A DNA stretch of 15,043 nucleotides from an uncultured Bacilli bacterium (GCA_947630885.1 CANRJI010000016.1:1-15043); one strand, 5' to 3'; shown: positions 1-7,345, counted from the stretch's first letter. A program made the numbers and translations. The notes: generated by a model not told the origin, from the sequence alone.

Positions 1-73
1 TTTAACTTTCTCTTCCACTTTTAGAATTTTCAAATTTTGGTTTTTACTAAAAATGTAGTTTGTCAACAGTCTG

Positions 74-100
74 AAAACACATCATTCGATGCGTTTTTTT
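74..100 (+). terminator. Rho-independent terminator, stronger in the plus direction
   Basis: The stem ACACATC (77-83) and GATGCGT (88-94) has the loop ATTC, contains one G-U type pair, and extends through flanking A and T. Seven T residues follow at 94-100 on the plus strand. On the minus strand the tract is only four T, so it can also serve the minus-strand gene whose stop codon lies at 99-101. The strong plus-strand U tract implies a plus-strand gene ending just left of or inside bases 1-58. One frame is open from base 2 to a TAG at 56-58, but it is too short to identify. Confidence 0.7.
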
Positions 101-335
101 ATTTGTAATATTTAAATTGAGGCATATCCTTATCCATTGGAACTTTACTTATAAAAGATATAACTTCTTCAGGTAGTTTATCTAAAGTAGTAGTAAACGA
201 TCCGCGAGTGTTTCTAGAATTTTCTGTCACTTTTTGAACACCTTTCAAATCATTTACCATAGCAACATTACATATTTTAGGAATAAAATATGATACTAAG
301 TAAGATCCTTTACCTTTATTAATCTCAATAGTCAA
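99..335 (-). CDS. Hypothetical protein, C-terminal fragment after the in-frame TGA
   Basis: This 78-residue frame uses a TTG start at 333-335, preceded at six bases by GAGGA, which overlaps the TGA stop of the upstream frame. It has no signal peptide, membrane segment or cysteine-metal motif. It contains a basic N-terminal part and a Thr/Ser-rich middle (RGSFTTTLDKLPEE). It lies in the same frame as the 210-codon frame upstream, so it is probably the C-terminal third of one protein and not an independent gene. The stop codon sits in the U tract of the terminator at 74-100, so this is the last gene of the minus-strand operon that begins near 3006. The function is unknown. Confidence 0.5.
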   Translation of the reverse strand: MTIEINKGKGSYLVSYFIPKICNVAMVNDLKGVQKVTENSRNTRGSFTTTLDKLPEEVISFISKVPMDKDMPQFKYYK

Positions 336-344
336 AGCATGTCC

Positions 345-974
345 TCAATCTCTTATCATCATTAAAACTTTATCATTGGGAAGACCCAAAATATCTGTAA
401 CACCCGCTGACATCTCTAAAGGATATGCTTCATAAATTGCATCCGCAACTATATTACTATTTCCTCGAAGAGATATTAAATATCCTTCATCATTTATCTT
501 TTCCTTTATCGAAGGAATAGAACTAAAGCGCCTATCATTATTAACTACATTCATATGTAAAATATGAAGAAGTTCATTAACCGTTATTGCCTTAGAAAGT
601 GATACACCAAATCCACCGTAACCAAAACATTCTGTCCCAGCTAGCTGAACAATTTCAGGTCGAAGATTTGAAAAACACGTTTCATAAAATTGTGTAAGTT
701 TACCAAAGTCCTCTTTGCATTCACCAAGTAAATTTTTATACACAGGAAATAACTTTTCAACATGACCAACTTCACTAGGATTAGCAAATAAAGTCATATC
801 CATTATATAATAATATAAATCATCGAGAGCCTCATAGAGCTTATCTACGTATTCGATAATTCCATCTTTATAATTATATTCTTCTCTAGGAGCAACATCA
901 TATAAAATGTTTTTAACTTTAATATCATATCTAAAAAAATTACTAATTCGCTCCAATTTTTTGTTTTCTTCCAT
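345..974 (-). CDS. Hypothetical protein, N-terminal part before the in-frame TGA
   Basis: This 209-residue frame starts at ATG 972-974; a TTG lies directly before it and there is no good ribosome site. It is 22 bases downstream of the stop of the XRE/S24 regulator gene. The N-terminal half is charged and rich in aromatics (YYYIMDM), probably helical. The second half has a Gly-rich patch (CFGYGGFG) and a helical HILHMN stretch. No membrane segments or signal peptide are visible, so it is likely cytoplasmic. I do not recognise the family. Translation ends at a TGA and the same frame stays open for 82 more codons, so this product is probably truncated compared with its ancestor. Confidence 0.6.
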   Translation of the reverse strand: MEENKKLERISNFFRYDIKVKNILYDVAPREEYNYKDGIIEYVDKLYEALDDLYYYIMDMTLFANPSEVGHVEKLFPVYKNLLGECKEDFGKLTQFYETCFSNLRPEIVQLAGTECFGYGGFGVSLSKAITVNELLHILHMNVVNNDRRFSSIPSIKEKINDEGYLISLRGNSNIVADAIYEAYPLEMSAGVTDILGLPNDKVLMMIRD

Positions 975-996
975 CAATTACACAACCATTTCACTT

Positions 997-1662
997 TTAT
1001 TTAATATCACGACACAAAGTTTCAACTTTTCCTAATATCATATCGTCAGAAAAAACACCTGCAACTATTGTTTGATATTTAGGATTCATCGCTTGTAAAA
1101 CAACAACTTTTTGACTCTTATAAATTCTTCTTACTGACAAAACATTACCTTTTACCGCAAGAACAACATCATCGCCATTATTATAACTATCTTTTTTCCG
1201 AAAGTATACTCTATCCCCCTTTAAATAAACTGGTGCCATCGAATCATCGAGAAGTTTAACCGATAATTCACAATTTTTACCAACAGATTCATAAGAAGCA
1301 TTTTTATAAGTATTAATAATTTTTTCTCCACGTGCTGTAATATTTCTGCTTCCATTCATATTACTTACGTAACTTCTAATCATTTTCTTTTCAAATAATT
1401 CTTTTTCCCCTTTAGTCATAGGTATTTCTTTAAACACTTCCGAATCAATATTAAAAATATTTGCTATATCAAAAAATATTTCATACGGAATATTAAGGCT
1501 TCCTGTTTCATATTTGTGAAGTGTCTGCCTGTTTTTCTTATAATTTAAAGCCCTCGAAAGATCTTCAAGTGAATAATTATACTTTTCTCTATATTCCTTT
1601 ATAATAGCACATACAAAAGGTTTTAAATCATCACTTATTAATTCTTGCTTTCTCGTTCTCAT
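997..1662 (-). CDS. XRE-family HTH regulator with S24 (LexA/CI-like) C-terminal domain
   Basis: This is a DNA-binding transcriptional regulator of the phage-repressor type. Residues 13-78 form an XRE helix-turn-helix (SLEDLSRALNYKK...TLHKYETG). Residues about 131-217 match the S24 fold: LDDSMAP holds the nucleophile-position Ser141, followed by KGDRVYF. In LexA the catalytic Lys lies 37 residues after the Ser in VKR; here the position is Arg178 in SVRRI. No Ala-Gly cleavage site is obvious in the linker (80-130). It is therefore likely a stable repressor or ligand-sensing relic and not an SOS-cleavable one; that is inference. The gene lies 7 bases after a VUT-like gene, with site TAGGTGA 5 bases before ATG, so it probably regulates its own operon. 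Domain assignment is firm; the target is unknown. Confidence 0.85.
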   Translation of the reverse strand: MRTRKQELISDDLKPFVCAIIKEYREKYNYSLEDLSRALNYKKNRQTLHKYETGSLNIPYEIFFDIANIFNIDSEVFKEIPMTKGEKELFEKKMIRSYVSNMNGSRNITARGEKIINTYKNASYESVGKNCELSVKLLDDSMAPVYLKGDRVYFRKKDSYNNGDDVVLAVKGNVLSVRRIYKSQKVVVLQAMNPKYQTIVAGVFSDDMILGKVETLCRDIK

Positions 1663-1669
1663 AATTCAC

Positions 1670-2344
1670 CTACTCTACTTTCATTTTCATAATTACCGTA
1701 ACTGGAATCAAGCCCAAAAGTCCAATTCCAATCTTAATTAAATATCTCATTGCTGCCATACCGAACATAATATTAAAAGCAAAAGATCCAACATAAGAAA
1801 TAAGTACAAAAACAATACTTTCAATAAACTGAACAATTAGTATTGAAACGATATTACTAAAAAGGTATATATTCTTACTCTTTCTTATATAATAATATAT
1901 ATTAGTATTATACCAAAGCATAAAACCAACCGATAATAGCGTACTAATAAATATTCTAACATTTGCAAGATCATATCCAAAAAGATTATCATATATAACA
2001 TTACTATCCAAATTATATTGACTTGAAATAATTAAAGTTGAAAGACTAATAAGAAGTGTAATCAGTATATAAGGAAAAGCAAAACACTTAATAATTCTTT
2101 TCGTTTCATCGATACCATACCTCTGCACAATAACATTACTGCAAATAAATATTGCTACGATTAAAGGTATTCCAAATTGCATTTCAAATTCAAATAAAGA
2201 AGCAGTTTTGTAAGAGATAGTACTAAGTACCGACGACATAAGTCCAATATATAAAAATAAACCTTCTTTTTTCCCGAACTTATAAAATAATACCATCAAT
2301 CCCATAACAATAATTGTCAAAACAATAAGAAACAAATAATTCAT
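1670..2344 (-). CDS. VUT/YhhQ-like membrane protein (queuosine precursor transporter family)
   Basis: This is a 224-residue integral membrane protein with six or seven hydrophobic segments (near 4-21, 28-48, 58-76, 88-107, 129-147, 160-185, 197-218). Its layout resembles the VUT family (YhhQ/QPTR, DUF165), whose E. coli member takes up queuosine precursors. Family-like features are SNVIVQRYG (69-77) before a Lys/Arg-rich loop, an acidic residue in a late helix (E175 in FIESIVFVLISY), and K204 in the final helix. The usual Asp in the first motif is Ser and the late-helix Asp is Glu, so substrate specificity may differ. The gene overlaps the upstream paralogue by one base (TAATG), with AAGGTG as ribosome site. 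The family call is moderate; the substrate is unproven. Confidence 0.65.
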   Translation of the reverse strand: MNYLFLIVLTIIVMGLMVLFYKFGKKEGLFLYIGLMSSVLSTISYKTASLFEFEMQFGIPLIVAIFICSNVIVQRYGIDETKRIIKCFAFPYILITLLISLSTLIISSQYNLDSNVIYDNLFGYDLANVRIFISTLLSVGFMLWYNTNIYYYIRKSKNIYLFSNIVSILIVQFIESIVFVLISYVGSFAFNIMFGMAAMRYLIKIGIGLLGLIPVTVIMKMKVE

Positions 2345-3006
2345 TATTTCACCTTCCTTACCATAAACAATTTATTTACAATAAGTACATAAAGTGACAT
2401 TATAATTACCTTCATCAAATAATTATCAACTAAAATTCTTATAGCTACATCAAATCTAATTATAAAGGCATAACTAAAATAAATAAATATTGCCGTATCA
2501 ATAAATATAATACCCGCTACTGTAGTAATTGTTTTAAATATCTTTTTTCTTTTCTCTTTTTCCAGTTCTCTAAAACAGTATTCACTTAAAAATAATGTAA
2601 CCGCAAAAGAAATCGGATAAAGTACGACAATCGCTAAGTTTTCTAAAACTAAGCCTTGATAGTAAACGTAACTATCATAAATAGAAGGTACCACAAATAC
2701 CGCAAGTAAAAGGGCAAAAATACATGTTAATATACTAATAATCATCGTGTATACAAACTTTCTTGATTCCACATCACTATATCTACTAACAAAATAGTAT
2801 AAAATAACTAACACACCACTTCCAAATATTACACTCATATTAATATCTATTCCCAAAATATTAACAATTTTAAAAGACATTATAAAAGACAAAATCGTAT
2901 AAACAATGCCAAGTAAATAAAATTGTTCCTTTCCAAAATACTTATGTACAATGTACAAAATTCCTAAACAAATACAAATAAGTAAAAGAAAAACACCGAT
3001 ACTCAT
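2344..3006 (-). CDS. Second VUT-like membrane protein, divergent paralogue of the next gene
   Basis: This is a 220-residue protein with about seven hydrophobic segments. It shares the layout of its downstream neighbour: a short charged loop after helix 3 (SRYSDVESRK, 74-83), a cytoplasmic basic loop (ELEKEKRKK), IDTAIFIYFSY (169-179) matching the VUT late-helix Asp-Thr motif, and K199 in the last helix. It keeps D170, where the neighbour has Glu, and has diverged in the first motif. Known VUT proteins are usually single genes, so two coupled divergent copies suggest a heterodimer or two substrates; this is inference. It is the first gene of the operon, with GGTGGATAGGT as ribosome site directly before ATG. 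Confidence 0.6.
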   Translation of the reverse strand: MSIGVFLLLICICLGILYIVHKYFGKEQFYLLGIVYTILSFIMSFKIVNILGIDINMSVIFGSGVLVILYYFVSRYSDVESRKFVYTMIISILTCIFALLLAVFVVPSIYDSYVYYQGLVLENLAIVVLYPISFAVTLFLSEYCFRELEKEKRKKIFKTITTVAGIIFIDTAIFIYFSYAFIIRFDVAIRILVDNYLMKVIIMSLYVLIVNKLFMVRKVK

Positions 3007-3032
3007 ACCTATCCACCTTCTTATTCATATCT

Positions 3033-3059
3033 ATTATATCATATTTTTTTAATATACAA
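3033..3059 (-). promoter_or_regulatory. Extended -10 promoter of the VUT/regulator operon
   Basis: On the minus strand TATAAT lies at 3038-3033 and is preceded by TG one base before, an extended -10. A TTGTAT lies at 3059-3054, but the spacing is only 15 bases, so recognition probably rests on the extended -10. Transcription would start near 3026, leaving a leader of about 20 bases. No clear inverted-repeat operator for the XRE/S24 regulator was found by eye. Confidence 0.6.
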
Positions 3060-3099
3060 AATAATTTTATTCGTTTATATTAAAAATAACAACGAACAT

Positions 3100-3121
3100 A
3101 AAAAGAGAAAATCATTTTCTC
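3100..3121 (-). terminator. Terminator of the dehydratase-like gene pair
   Basis: The minus strand reads GAGAAAA (3121-3115), loop TGA, TTTTCTC (3111-3105), then five T (3104-3100). The three-base loop is exactly the stop codon of the gene at 3112-4173. The 7-bp stem is AT-rich but perfect. Confidence 0.75.
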
Positions 3122-4173
3122 CCTTTTCTTTTTATCATATCATAAAATGCTTCTAACCTCGTATCGACACAAACTTCATTATCTTCAGCATCAAAACTAA
3201 AGTATAAAATCGGAATTCCATACTTTTGTGATATCTTCGACAAAATACTCATTGCTGATATCTCAGGTGTACAGCCAAAACTTTTAAGATGTAAAATACC
3301 ATCGAATCCATTTTTAGAAGATTCCAAACTTTTTACGACAGAACCACTAGCATCTGCTCCCAAATGATACTTAATATATTTTTTGCCTCTTTTAATCATT
3401 CTTCGAAGTTTAAAACGCTTTGTTATCATTAAATAAGTAAGATCTGTATCTCTATGCACTTCTATTCCCATTTTTATTAATTTTCTTTCTATATGACAAG
3501 AAGAATTTGTATCGATCAAAGAATACAATTCTCCCACTAGCATGACTTTCAAATGATTTATATCCTTATTAATTTCAATATTTTTAAATTTTTTCTTATA
3601 TTCTTTATAAAGACAAATATTTTTTATAATCCCATTATTTTTAAAACTATCAAAATATTCCTGCTCTAATTTTTCAAATTCTCCTTTATGTACCTCAAAT
3701 CCCATATTAAGTCTAATATATCTTTCAATCTTATCAAGAAAAATAACCATCAAAAAAGCATTAATAAAATAGTAAAAACACTTAAAAGGATTAATTTTCC
3801 TGTTCATCTTCTTACAAAATTTATACCCTTTAATTAAAGAGACATGATTATCACTTATTAAATTATAAAATTCAAAATCATATCCAAGATCTTTAAGAAT
3901 TTTCTCTTCTAATTCAGCATAGTATCCATATCTACATCCACCACCAGCTTGAATTAGCACATTTGCTCCCTTTTCCAATGCTTCAATATAATTACCTAAA
4001 TTGTACTTAAAAGGAACACAAACAAAATCTGGAGAATATTTAGCTCCTAAAGCAATTGTTCTTTTAGTCGTATTTGGAGGAACAATGACTTCACACTTCG
4101 TTGCTTTCGAAAAAAAATATTCCAAGACAATATAATAATACCCTAAATGAGGAAAAGAAATTTTCTTAGTCAT
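3112..4173 (-). CDS. 2-hydroxyacyl-CoA dehydratase/activase-related protein (COG3581-like)
   Basis: This 353-residue soluble protein resembles the HgdB/BcrC-type proteins annotated as acyl-CoA dehydratase activase-related. Three cysteines sit where such proteins bind a [4Fe-4S] cluster: C52 in FVCVPFK, C80 in GGGCRYGYY and C301 in FGCTPE. The C-terminal block ends with the family's TRLEAF (338-343). The start ATG overlaps the upstream partner by 8 bases, so the two are translationally coupled and probably form a heterodimer. In characterised relatives an ATP-driven activase injects an electron into this cluster; none is encoded in this window. The family call is good but the substrate is unknown: these stand-alone pairs are widespread and mostly uncharacterised. 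Confidence 0.75.
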   Translation of the reverse strand: MTKKISFPHLGYYYIVLEYFFSKATKCEVIVPPNTTKRTIALGAKYSPDFVCVPFKYNLGNYIEALEKGANVLIQAGGGCRYGYYAELEEKILKDLGYDFEFYNLISDNHVSLIKGYKFCKKMNRKINPFKCFYYFINAFLMVIFLDKIERYIRLNMGFEVHKGEFEKLEQEYFDSFKNNGIIKNICLYKEYKKKFKNIEINKDINHLKVMLVGELYSLIDTNSSCHIERKLIKMGIEVHRDTDLTYLMITKRFKLRRMIKRGKKYIKYHLGADASGSVVKSLESSKNGFDGILHLKSFGCTPEISAMSILSKISQKYGIPILYFSFDAEDNEVCVDTRLEAFYDMIKRKGRK

Positions 4174-5086
4174 TCTTTCGCCTTGCCTTTATAATATCAA
4201 CAAAACTTTCTAGTCTTGTCATAAGCCCCGAAGTTGCACTACTCTCATCGAGAATGATATTAATCATCGGTACATTATCTACTAATCTAATTGCTAGTTC
4301 ATTGACAAGTGAATCAGGCCCACATGGAAAAGAAGATAAAAAGATAATTCCATCAATAGCTTCTTTGTAACAAAAAACACTTCCAATAATTTCTTTTGAA
4401 TACAAAAAATATAACGTTTTACTAAAATCTTCCGCATAAGAAACAGCTTCTTTTCTATTTAATCTATCCGCATATAAAATATCAATATCATTTTCTTTAA
4501 AATACTTAATAATATTATTTCCTAAATAATTATCATATATAACATAAGGATGAGCGACAATTAAAACTTTCAAACTATTAGATTTAAGAGTATTAATTTG
4601 CTCTCTACTAAATATTTCCCTCTGTCTCTTTTCCTTATATTTACCCAAAAGATAATAGTAAACTATTTTCCCAATATTTTTATTTACTTTAAATCCCATT
4701 CTTACAAATTCAGTAAGTTCAAACTTAAAATGCAAATTATCAATATTATAATCCAAAATAGAGATATCTGGAAAAAGATTTCGAACAACATCGTATATTC
4801 CATTAAACTTCATACATACCCTATTGCCACGACCATAATTACATATTCTCGGCACTAAAATATAATCACATTTAGAAACAAGTTGGGAAATATGACCTAA
4901 ATATATTTTCGATGGCAAACATGCCTCATCGACAGACAATTTTTTACCATCTTCAATTATATTTTTATTTGTAAGTGGACTAAGTATAAGTGTGCAACCT
5001 AAACCCTCAAAAAACGTTTTCCATAAAATATAATTTCGATAATACAAAAAAGCTCTTGGTATTCCTATTTTAATCTTCTTTTTCAT
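4166..5086 (-). CDS. DUF2229/COG3580-like dehydratase-related protein
   Basis: This 306-residue protein starts with the DUF2229 signature: KIGIPRAFLYY, LWKTFFEGLG, then DEACLPSKIYLGH (C56) and a second segment with C82 and C91 (ICNYGRGNRVCMKF). The C-terminal part has SSFPCGPDS (C255) and DESSATSGLMTRLESF, the same C-terminal block as its partner. This gives several candidate iron-sulfur cysteines. It is first of the pair, with a strong ribosome site CGGAGGG five bases before ATG. Known members occur with an HSP70/actin-fold activase (COG1924), often fused or adjacent, which is not seen here. Function in radical dehydration or another low-potential electron reaction is inferred from the family only. 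Confidence 0.78.
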   Translation of the reverse strand: MKKKIKIGIPRAFLYYRNYILWKTFFEGLGCTLILSPLTNKNIIEDGKKLSVDEACLPSKIYLGHISQLVSKCDYILVPRICNYGRGNRVCMKFNGIYDVVRNLFPDISILDYNIDNLHFKFELTEFVRMGFKVNKNIGKIVYYYLLGKYKEKRQREIFSREQINTLKSNSLKVLIVAHPYVIYDNYLGNNIIKYFKENDIDILYADRLNRKEAVSYAEDFSKTLYFLYSKEIIGSVFCYKEAIDGIIFLSSFPCGPDSLVNELAIRLVDNVPMINIILDESSATSGLMTRLESFVDIIKARRKND

Positions 5087-5265
5087 AAATCCCTCCGATA
5101 AAGCATATGAAAGAAAAAAAAGGAAAGAACTTAATAAAATTTCTTTTCATCGACAAAAAGCCATTTATATTTCACCGAGAAAATACACTACCTCTATTAG
5201 CATCAAATACATTTTAAACCCAATTTCTTACTTCTCCATCGTTATTTATAATTAAAAATATTTAC
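5087..5265 (-). promoter_or_regulatory. Long leader region before the dehydratase-like pair
   Basis: About 179 bases without a gene lie between the rpoE terminator and the ATG at 5086. On the minus strand they include a small hairpin (TATTT, loop CTCGGTG-like, AAATA near 5170-5190). A second weak inverted repeat, AAAGAA and TTCTTT, is followed by CC and eight T residues around 5112-5148, about 25 bases before the ribosome site. The latter resembles a weak terminator or attenuator. TATAAA near 5246 is a possible -10 without a good -35. No known riboswitch consensus was recognised. Confidence 0.3.
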
Positions 5266-5296
5266 AAAAAAAGAATTAGTTCTCATTTTCTAATTC
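5266..5296 (-). terminator. Terminator overlapping the end of rpoE
   Basis: The minus strand has GAATTAG (5296-5290), a ten-base loop, CTAATTC (5279-5273), then seven T (5272-5266). The stem is perfect over 7 bp. The rpoE stop codon TAA (5278-5276) lies inside the 3' arm and the 5' arm is coding sequence. Confidence 0.85.
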
Positions 5297-5725
5297 TTCT
5301 TCATCCATTATCGTTAAATCTGCATAATCATTGTCGGCAATATCATCATCTGTAACATCATCTTCGTAACTATCATCTTCATAATTATCTTCTTCGGAAA
5401 GTTCTTCATCATCATCAGATTCTTCATTTTCTTCTTCCGAATCATTTTCTTCATAAATATCATCCATATCGATCTTTACAGCATGGTTAGATCTCAAATC
5501 CCAATTACCATCATTAAGTAATATAAAATCCTTCGATGTCGTTAAAGATTCAAAAAAGTCCGCTATTTTATCTTGATATTCACTTTCACCCATTTCAAGC
5601 AAATCACAAACAGCCTTAAATAATTCAGCTGTATTCATCGTCTTTTTATTTTCTTTTAAATACATTTCTGCAATCTTTGTATAAGAAAGCAATTCTAAAT
5701 TTTCTTTACTCATTTTACTAAGCAT
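5276..5725 (-). CDS. rpoE: DNA-directed RNA polymerase delta subunit
   Basis: RpoE (delta) is the Gram-positive accessory RNA polymerase subunit that speeds enzyme recycling and lowers nonspecific initiation. Residues about 8-78 form the HARE-HTH fold (LLSYTKIAEMYLKENKKTMNTAELFKAV and NDGNWDLRSNH). Residues 85-149 are an almost unbroken Asp/Glu tail, the hallmark of the family. The length of 149 is close to the usual 170-180, with a somewhat shorter tail. The ATG at 5725 is supported by AGGAGG eight bases upstream, which itself overlaps the argS stop codon. A second Met four residues later is less well placed. It is last in the ywiB-argS-rpoE operon. Confidence 0.93.
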   Translation of the reverse strand: MLSKMSKENLELLSYTKIAEMYLKENKKTMNTAELFKAVCDLLEMGESEYQDKIADFFESLTTSKDFILLNDGNWDLRSNHAVKIDMDDIYEENDSEEENEESDDDEELSEEDNYEDDSYEDDVTDDDIADNDYADLTIMDEEELENEN

Positions 5726-5737
5726 ACTTTATTCCTC

Positions 5738-7345
5738 CTACATTTCCTCTCTAAGTATTAAACCAAGCATTCCCGCAGCATTGTTCATGACAATCTTAAT
5801 AGCCTTAATCAATGCTAAACGTTCATTAGTATATATCTCATCATCAGTTACAATCTTTTCGATAGCATAGTAACTATGGAAAAGCGTCGCAAGTTCATAC
5901 ATATAATTAGCAAGCAAATGGGGCAATCCTTTAGATGCCGCACTCACAACTATATCTTCAAACTCTAGCAATTTATTCAAAATAGTATATGCTGCTTCGT
6001 TATCTATAGTACCATATTCAGACATACTAGTGACATTTTTATTTCGAAGTATTGAAGAAATTCTAGCATTTGCATATTCTATATAATATATTGGATTTTC
6101 ATTACTATTTTTTACCGCTAAGTCAAGATCAAAATCCATCTGCGTATCCAAACTTTTTGACACGAAGAAATATCTTGAGGCATTAACACCAACTTCCTCA
6201 ATAAGTTCATTTAATGTTATCGTCTTGCCGGTCCTTTTACTAAGTTTAACTTCTTCTCCCCCACGTAATAATCTAACCATTTGAAGAATTCTAATATCTA
6301 ATTTACTAGAATCGTATCCCAGTATCTCAAGCGAAGATTTAAGTCTATTAATATATCCATGGTGATCAGAACCCAATACATCGATAAGATGGTTAAACCC
6401 TCTTTTTAATTTATCAGTATGATAAGCAATATCAGGAAGTAAATATGTATAATTACCATCTCCCTTAATAAGAACTCGATCTTTTTCGTCATATAAATCA
6501 GTTGTTCTTAACCATAGAGCATCTTCGGCAATATAACATTTACCACTTCTTTGAAGATTACTTAAAGTTGTATCGACAAGGCCTTTATCATATAATGATT
6601 GCTCGCTCGTAAAAACGTCAAAATTAACTCTAAATTTATCTAAATCCTTTTTAATATCATCAAGTAATATATCAAGGCCTTTTTTCTTAAAAAAATCTAT
6701 TTCTTCATCTAACTTACTATCACCATACATCTCGTATAAATCTTCAGCAAGTTTAATAATTTCTTTGCCATGATATCCATTTTCAGGCATTTCAAAATCT
6801 ACCCCGCATTTTTCTTTATATCGCTCTTTTATCGATACACCTAAATTGTACATCTGGTTACCAGCATCATTTATATAGTATTCTCTAGTCACGTCATAGC
6901 CAGCAAAGGACATAATATTGGCAAGTGAATCGCCATAAACAGCACCTCTTCCATGACCAATATGAAGAGTCCCCGTTGGATTAGCACTGACATATTCAAT
7001 ATTTACTTTTTCCTTTTTACCAAAAGTACTTCTTCCATAATTTTTACCTTCTTTTAATATAATATTAATATTATCTAAAAGAAACTTTTTACTTAGAAAA
7101 ATATTAATAAAACCTGGACTTGCAACTTCAACTTTTTCAATTATTTCATCACCAAGTTTATCTTTTATCATATTAGCAATATCCATAGGATTAGATTTAA
7201 GTATTTTTGTCAAAAGAAAAGCCACATTCGTTGAATAATCACCATTTTTTTTATCTTTGGGAATATCAATAACAATATTTTCTTCATCAATATCTACTGG
7301 TAAACTACTCTTTATAATATTCTGAAGTTTCTTTTTTAAAGTCAT
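5738..7345 (-). CDS. argS: Arginyl-tRNA synthetase
   Basis: This cytoplasmic class I aminoacyl-tRNA synthetase charges tRNA-Arg. Residues 1-90 are the ArgRS-specific N-terminal Add1 domain (VEVASPGFINIFLS). NPTGTLHIGHGRGAVYGD carries the HIGH motif at 128-131. VKLSKRTGK at 366-373 is the KMSKS-equivalent loop. The C-terminal helical anticodon-binding domain starts near 415 (IYYIEYANARI). At 535 residues it is full length, slightly shorter than typical. Its ATG overlaps the ywiB stop as ATGA, and its own stop TAG overlaps the rpoE ribosome site, so all three genes are translationally coupled. No separate promoter or T-box was seen before it. Confidence 0.97.
   Translation of the reverse strand: MTLKKKLQNIIKSSLPVDIDEENIVIDIPKDKKNGDYSTNVAFLLTKILKSNPMDIANMIKDKLGDEIIEKVEVASPGFINIFLSKKFLLDNINIILKEGKNYGRSTFGKKEKVNIEYVSANPTGTLHIGHGRGAVYGDSLANIMSFAGYDVTREYYINDAGNQMYNLGVSIKERYKEKCGVDFEMPENGYHGKEIIKLAEDLYEMYGDSKLDEEIDFFKKKGLDILLDDIKKDLDKFRVNFDVFTSEQSLYDKGLVDTTLSNLQRSGKCYIAEDALWLRTTDLYDEKDRVLIKGDGNYTYLLPDIAYHTDKLKRGFNHLIDVLGSDHHGYINRLKSSLEILGYDSSKLDIRILQMVRLLRGGEEVKLSKRTGKTITLNELIEEVGVNASRYFFVSKSLDTQMDFDLDLAVKNSNENPIYYIEYANARISSILRNKNVTSMSEYGTIDNEAAYTILNKLLEFEDIVVSAASKGLPHLLANYMYELATLFHSYYAIEKIVTDDEIYTNERLALIKAIKIVMNNAAGMLGLILREEM

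Larger units (their letters stand above)
99..974 (-). pseudogene. Unrecognised 291-codon gene interrupted by one in-frame TGA
   Basis: The two reading frames described at 345-974 and 99-335 are in the same frame. They are separated only by a TGA stop (345-347) and three sense codons, GGA CAT GCT. Read through, the junction is MMIRD-x-GHALTIEI, which looks like one continuous protein. TGA is one transition from CGA (Arg) and one from TGG (Trp). The simplest reading is a nonsense mutation in a formerly intact gene. A sequencing error, UGA readthrough, or genuine splitting into two coupled genes are alternatives. The GAGGA sequence six bases before an in-frame TTG (335) could let the C-terminal part be translated separately. 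No protein family was recognised. Confidence 0.6.

Noticed and set aside
345..347. UGA read as tryptophan (mycoplasma code) to explain the split protein
   Set aside because: TGG is used for Trp throughout, and ywiB and prmC end naturally at TGA with family-typical lengths, so UGA is a normal stop here.
345..347. Selenocysteine insertion at the in-frame TGA
   Set aside because: No convincing hairpin of the bacterial SECIS type follows the TGA, and the residue's surroundings do not resemble a known selenoprotein redox motif.
4598..4858. Plus-strand frame opposite the COG3580-like gene
   Set aside because: It is antisense to a well-supported gene, lacks a ribosome site and encodes AT-biased low-complexity sequence.
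5087..5265. Known riboswitch class (lysine, SAM, TPP, T-box) before the dehydratase-like pair
   Set aside because: None of the conserved cores I know could be found in the leader, so only an uncharacterised attenuator is suggested.
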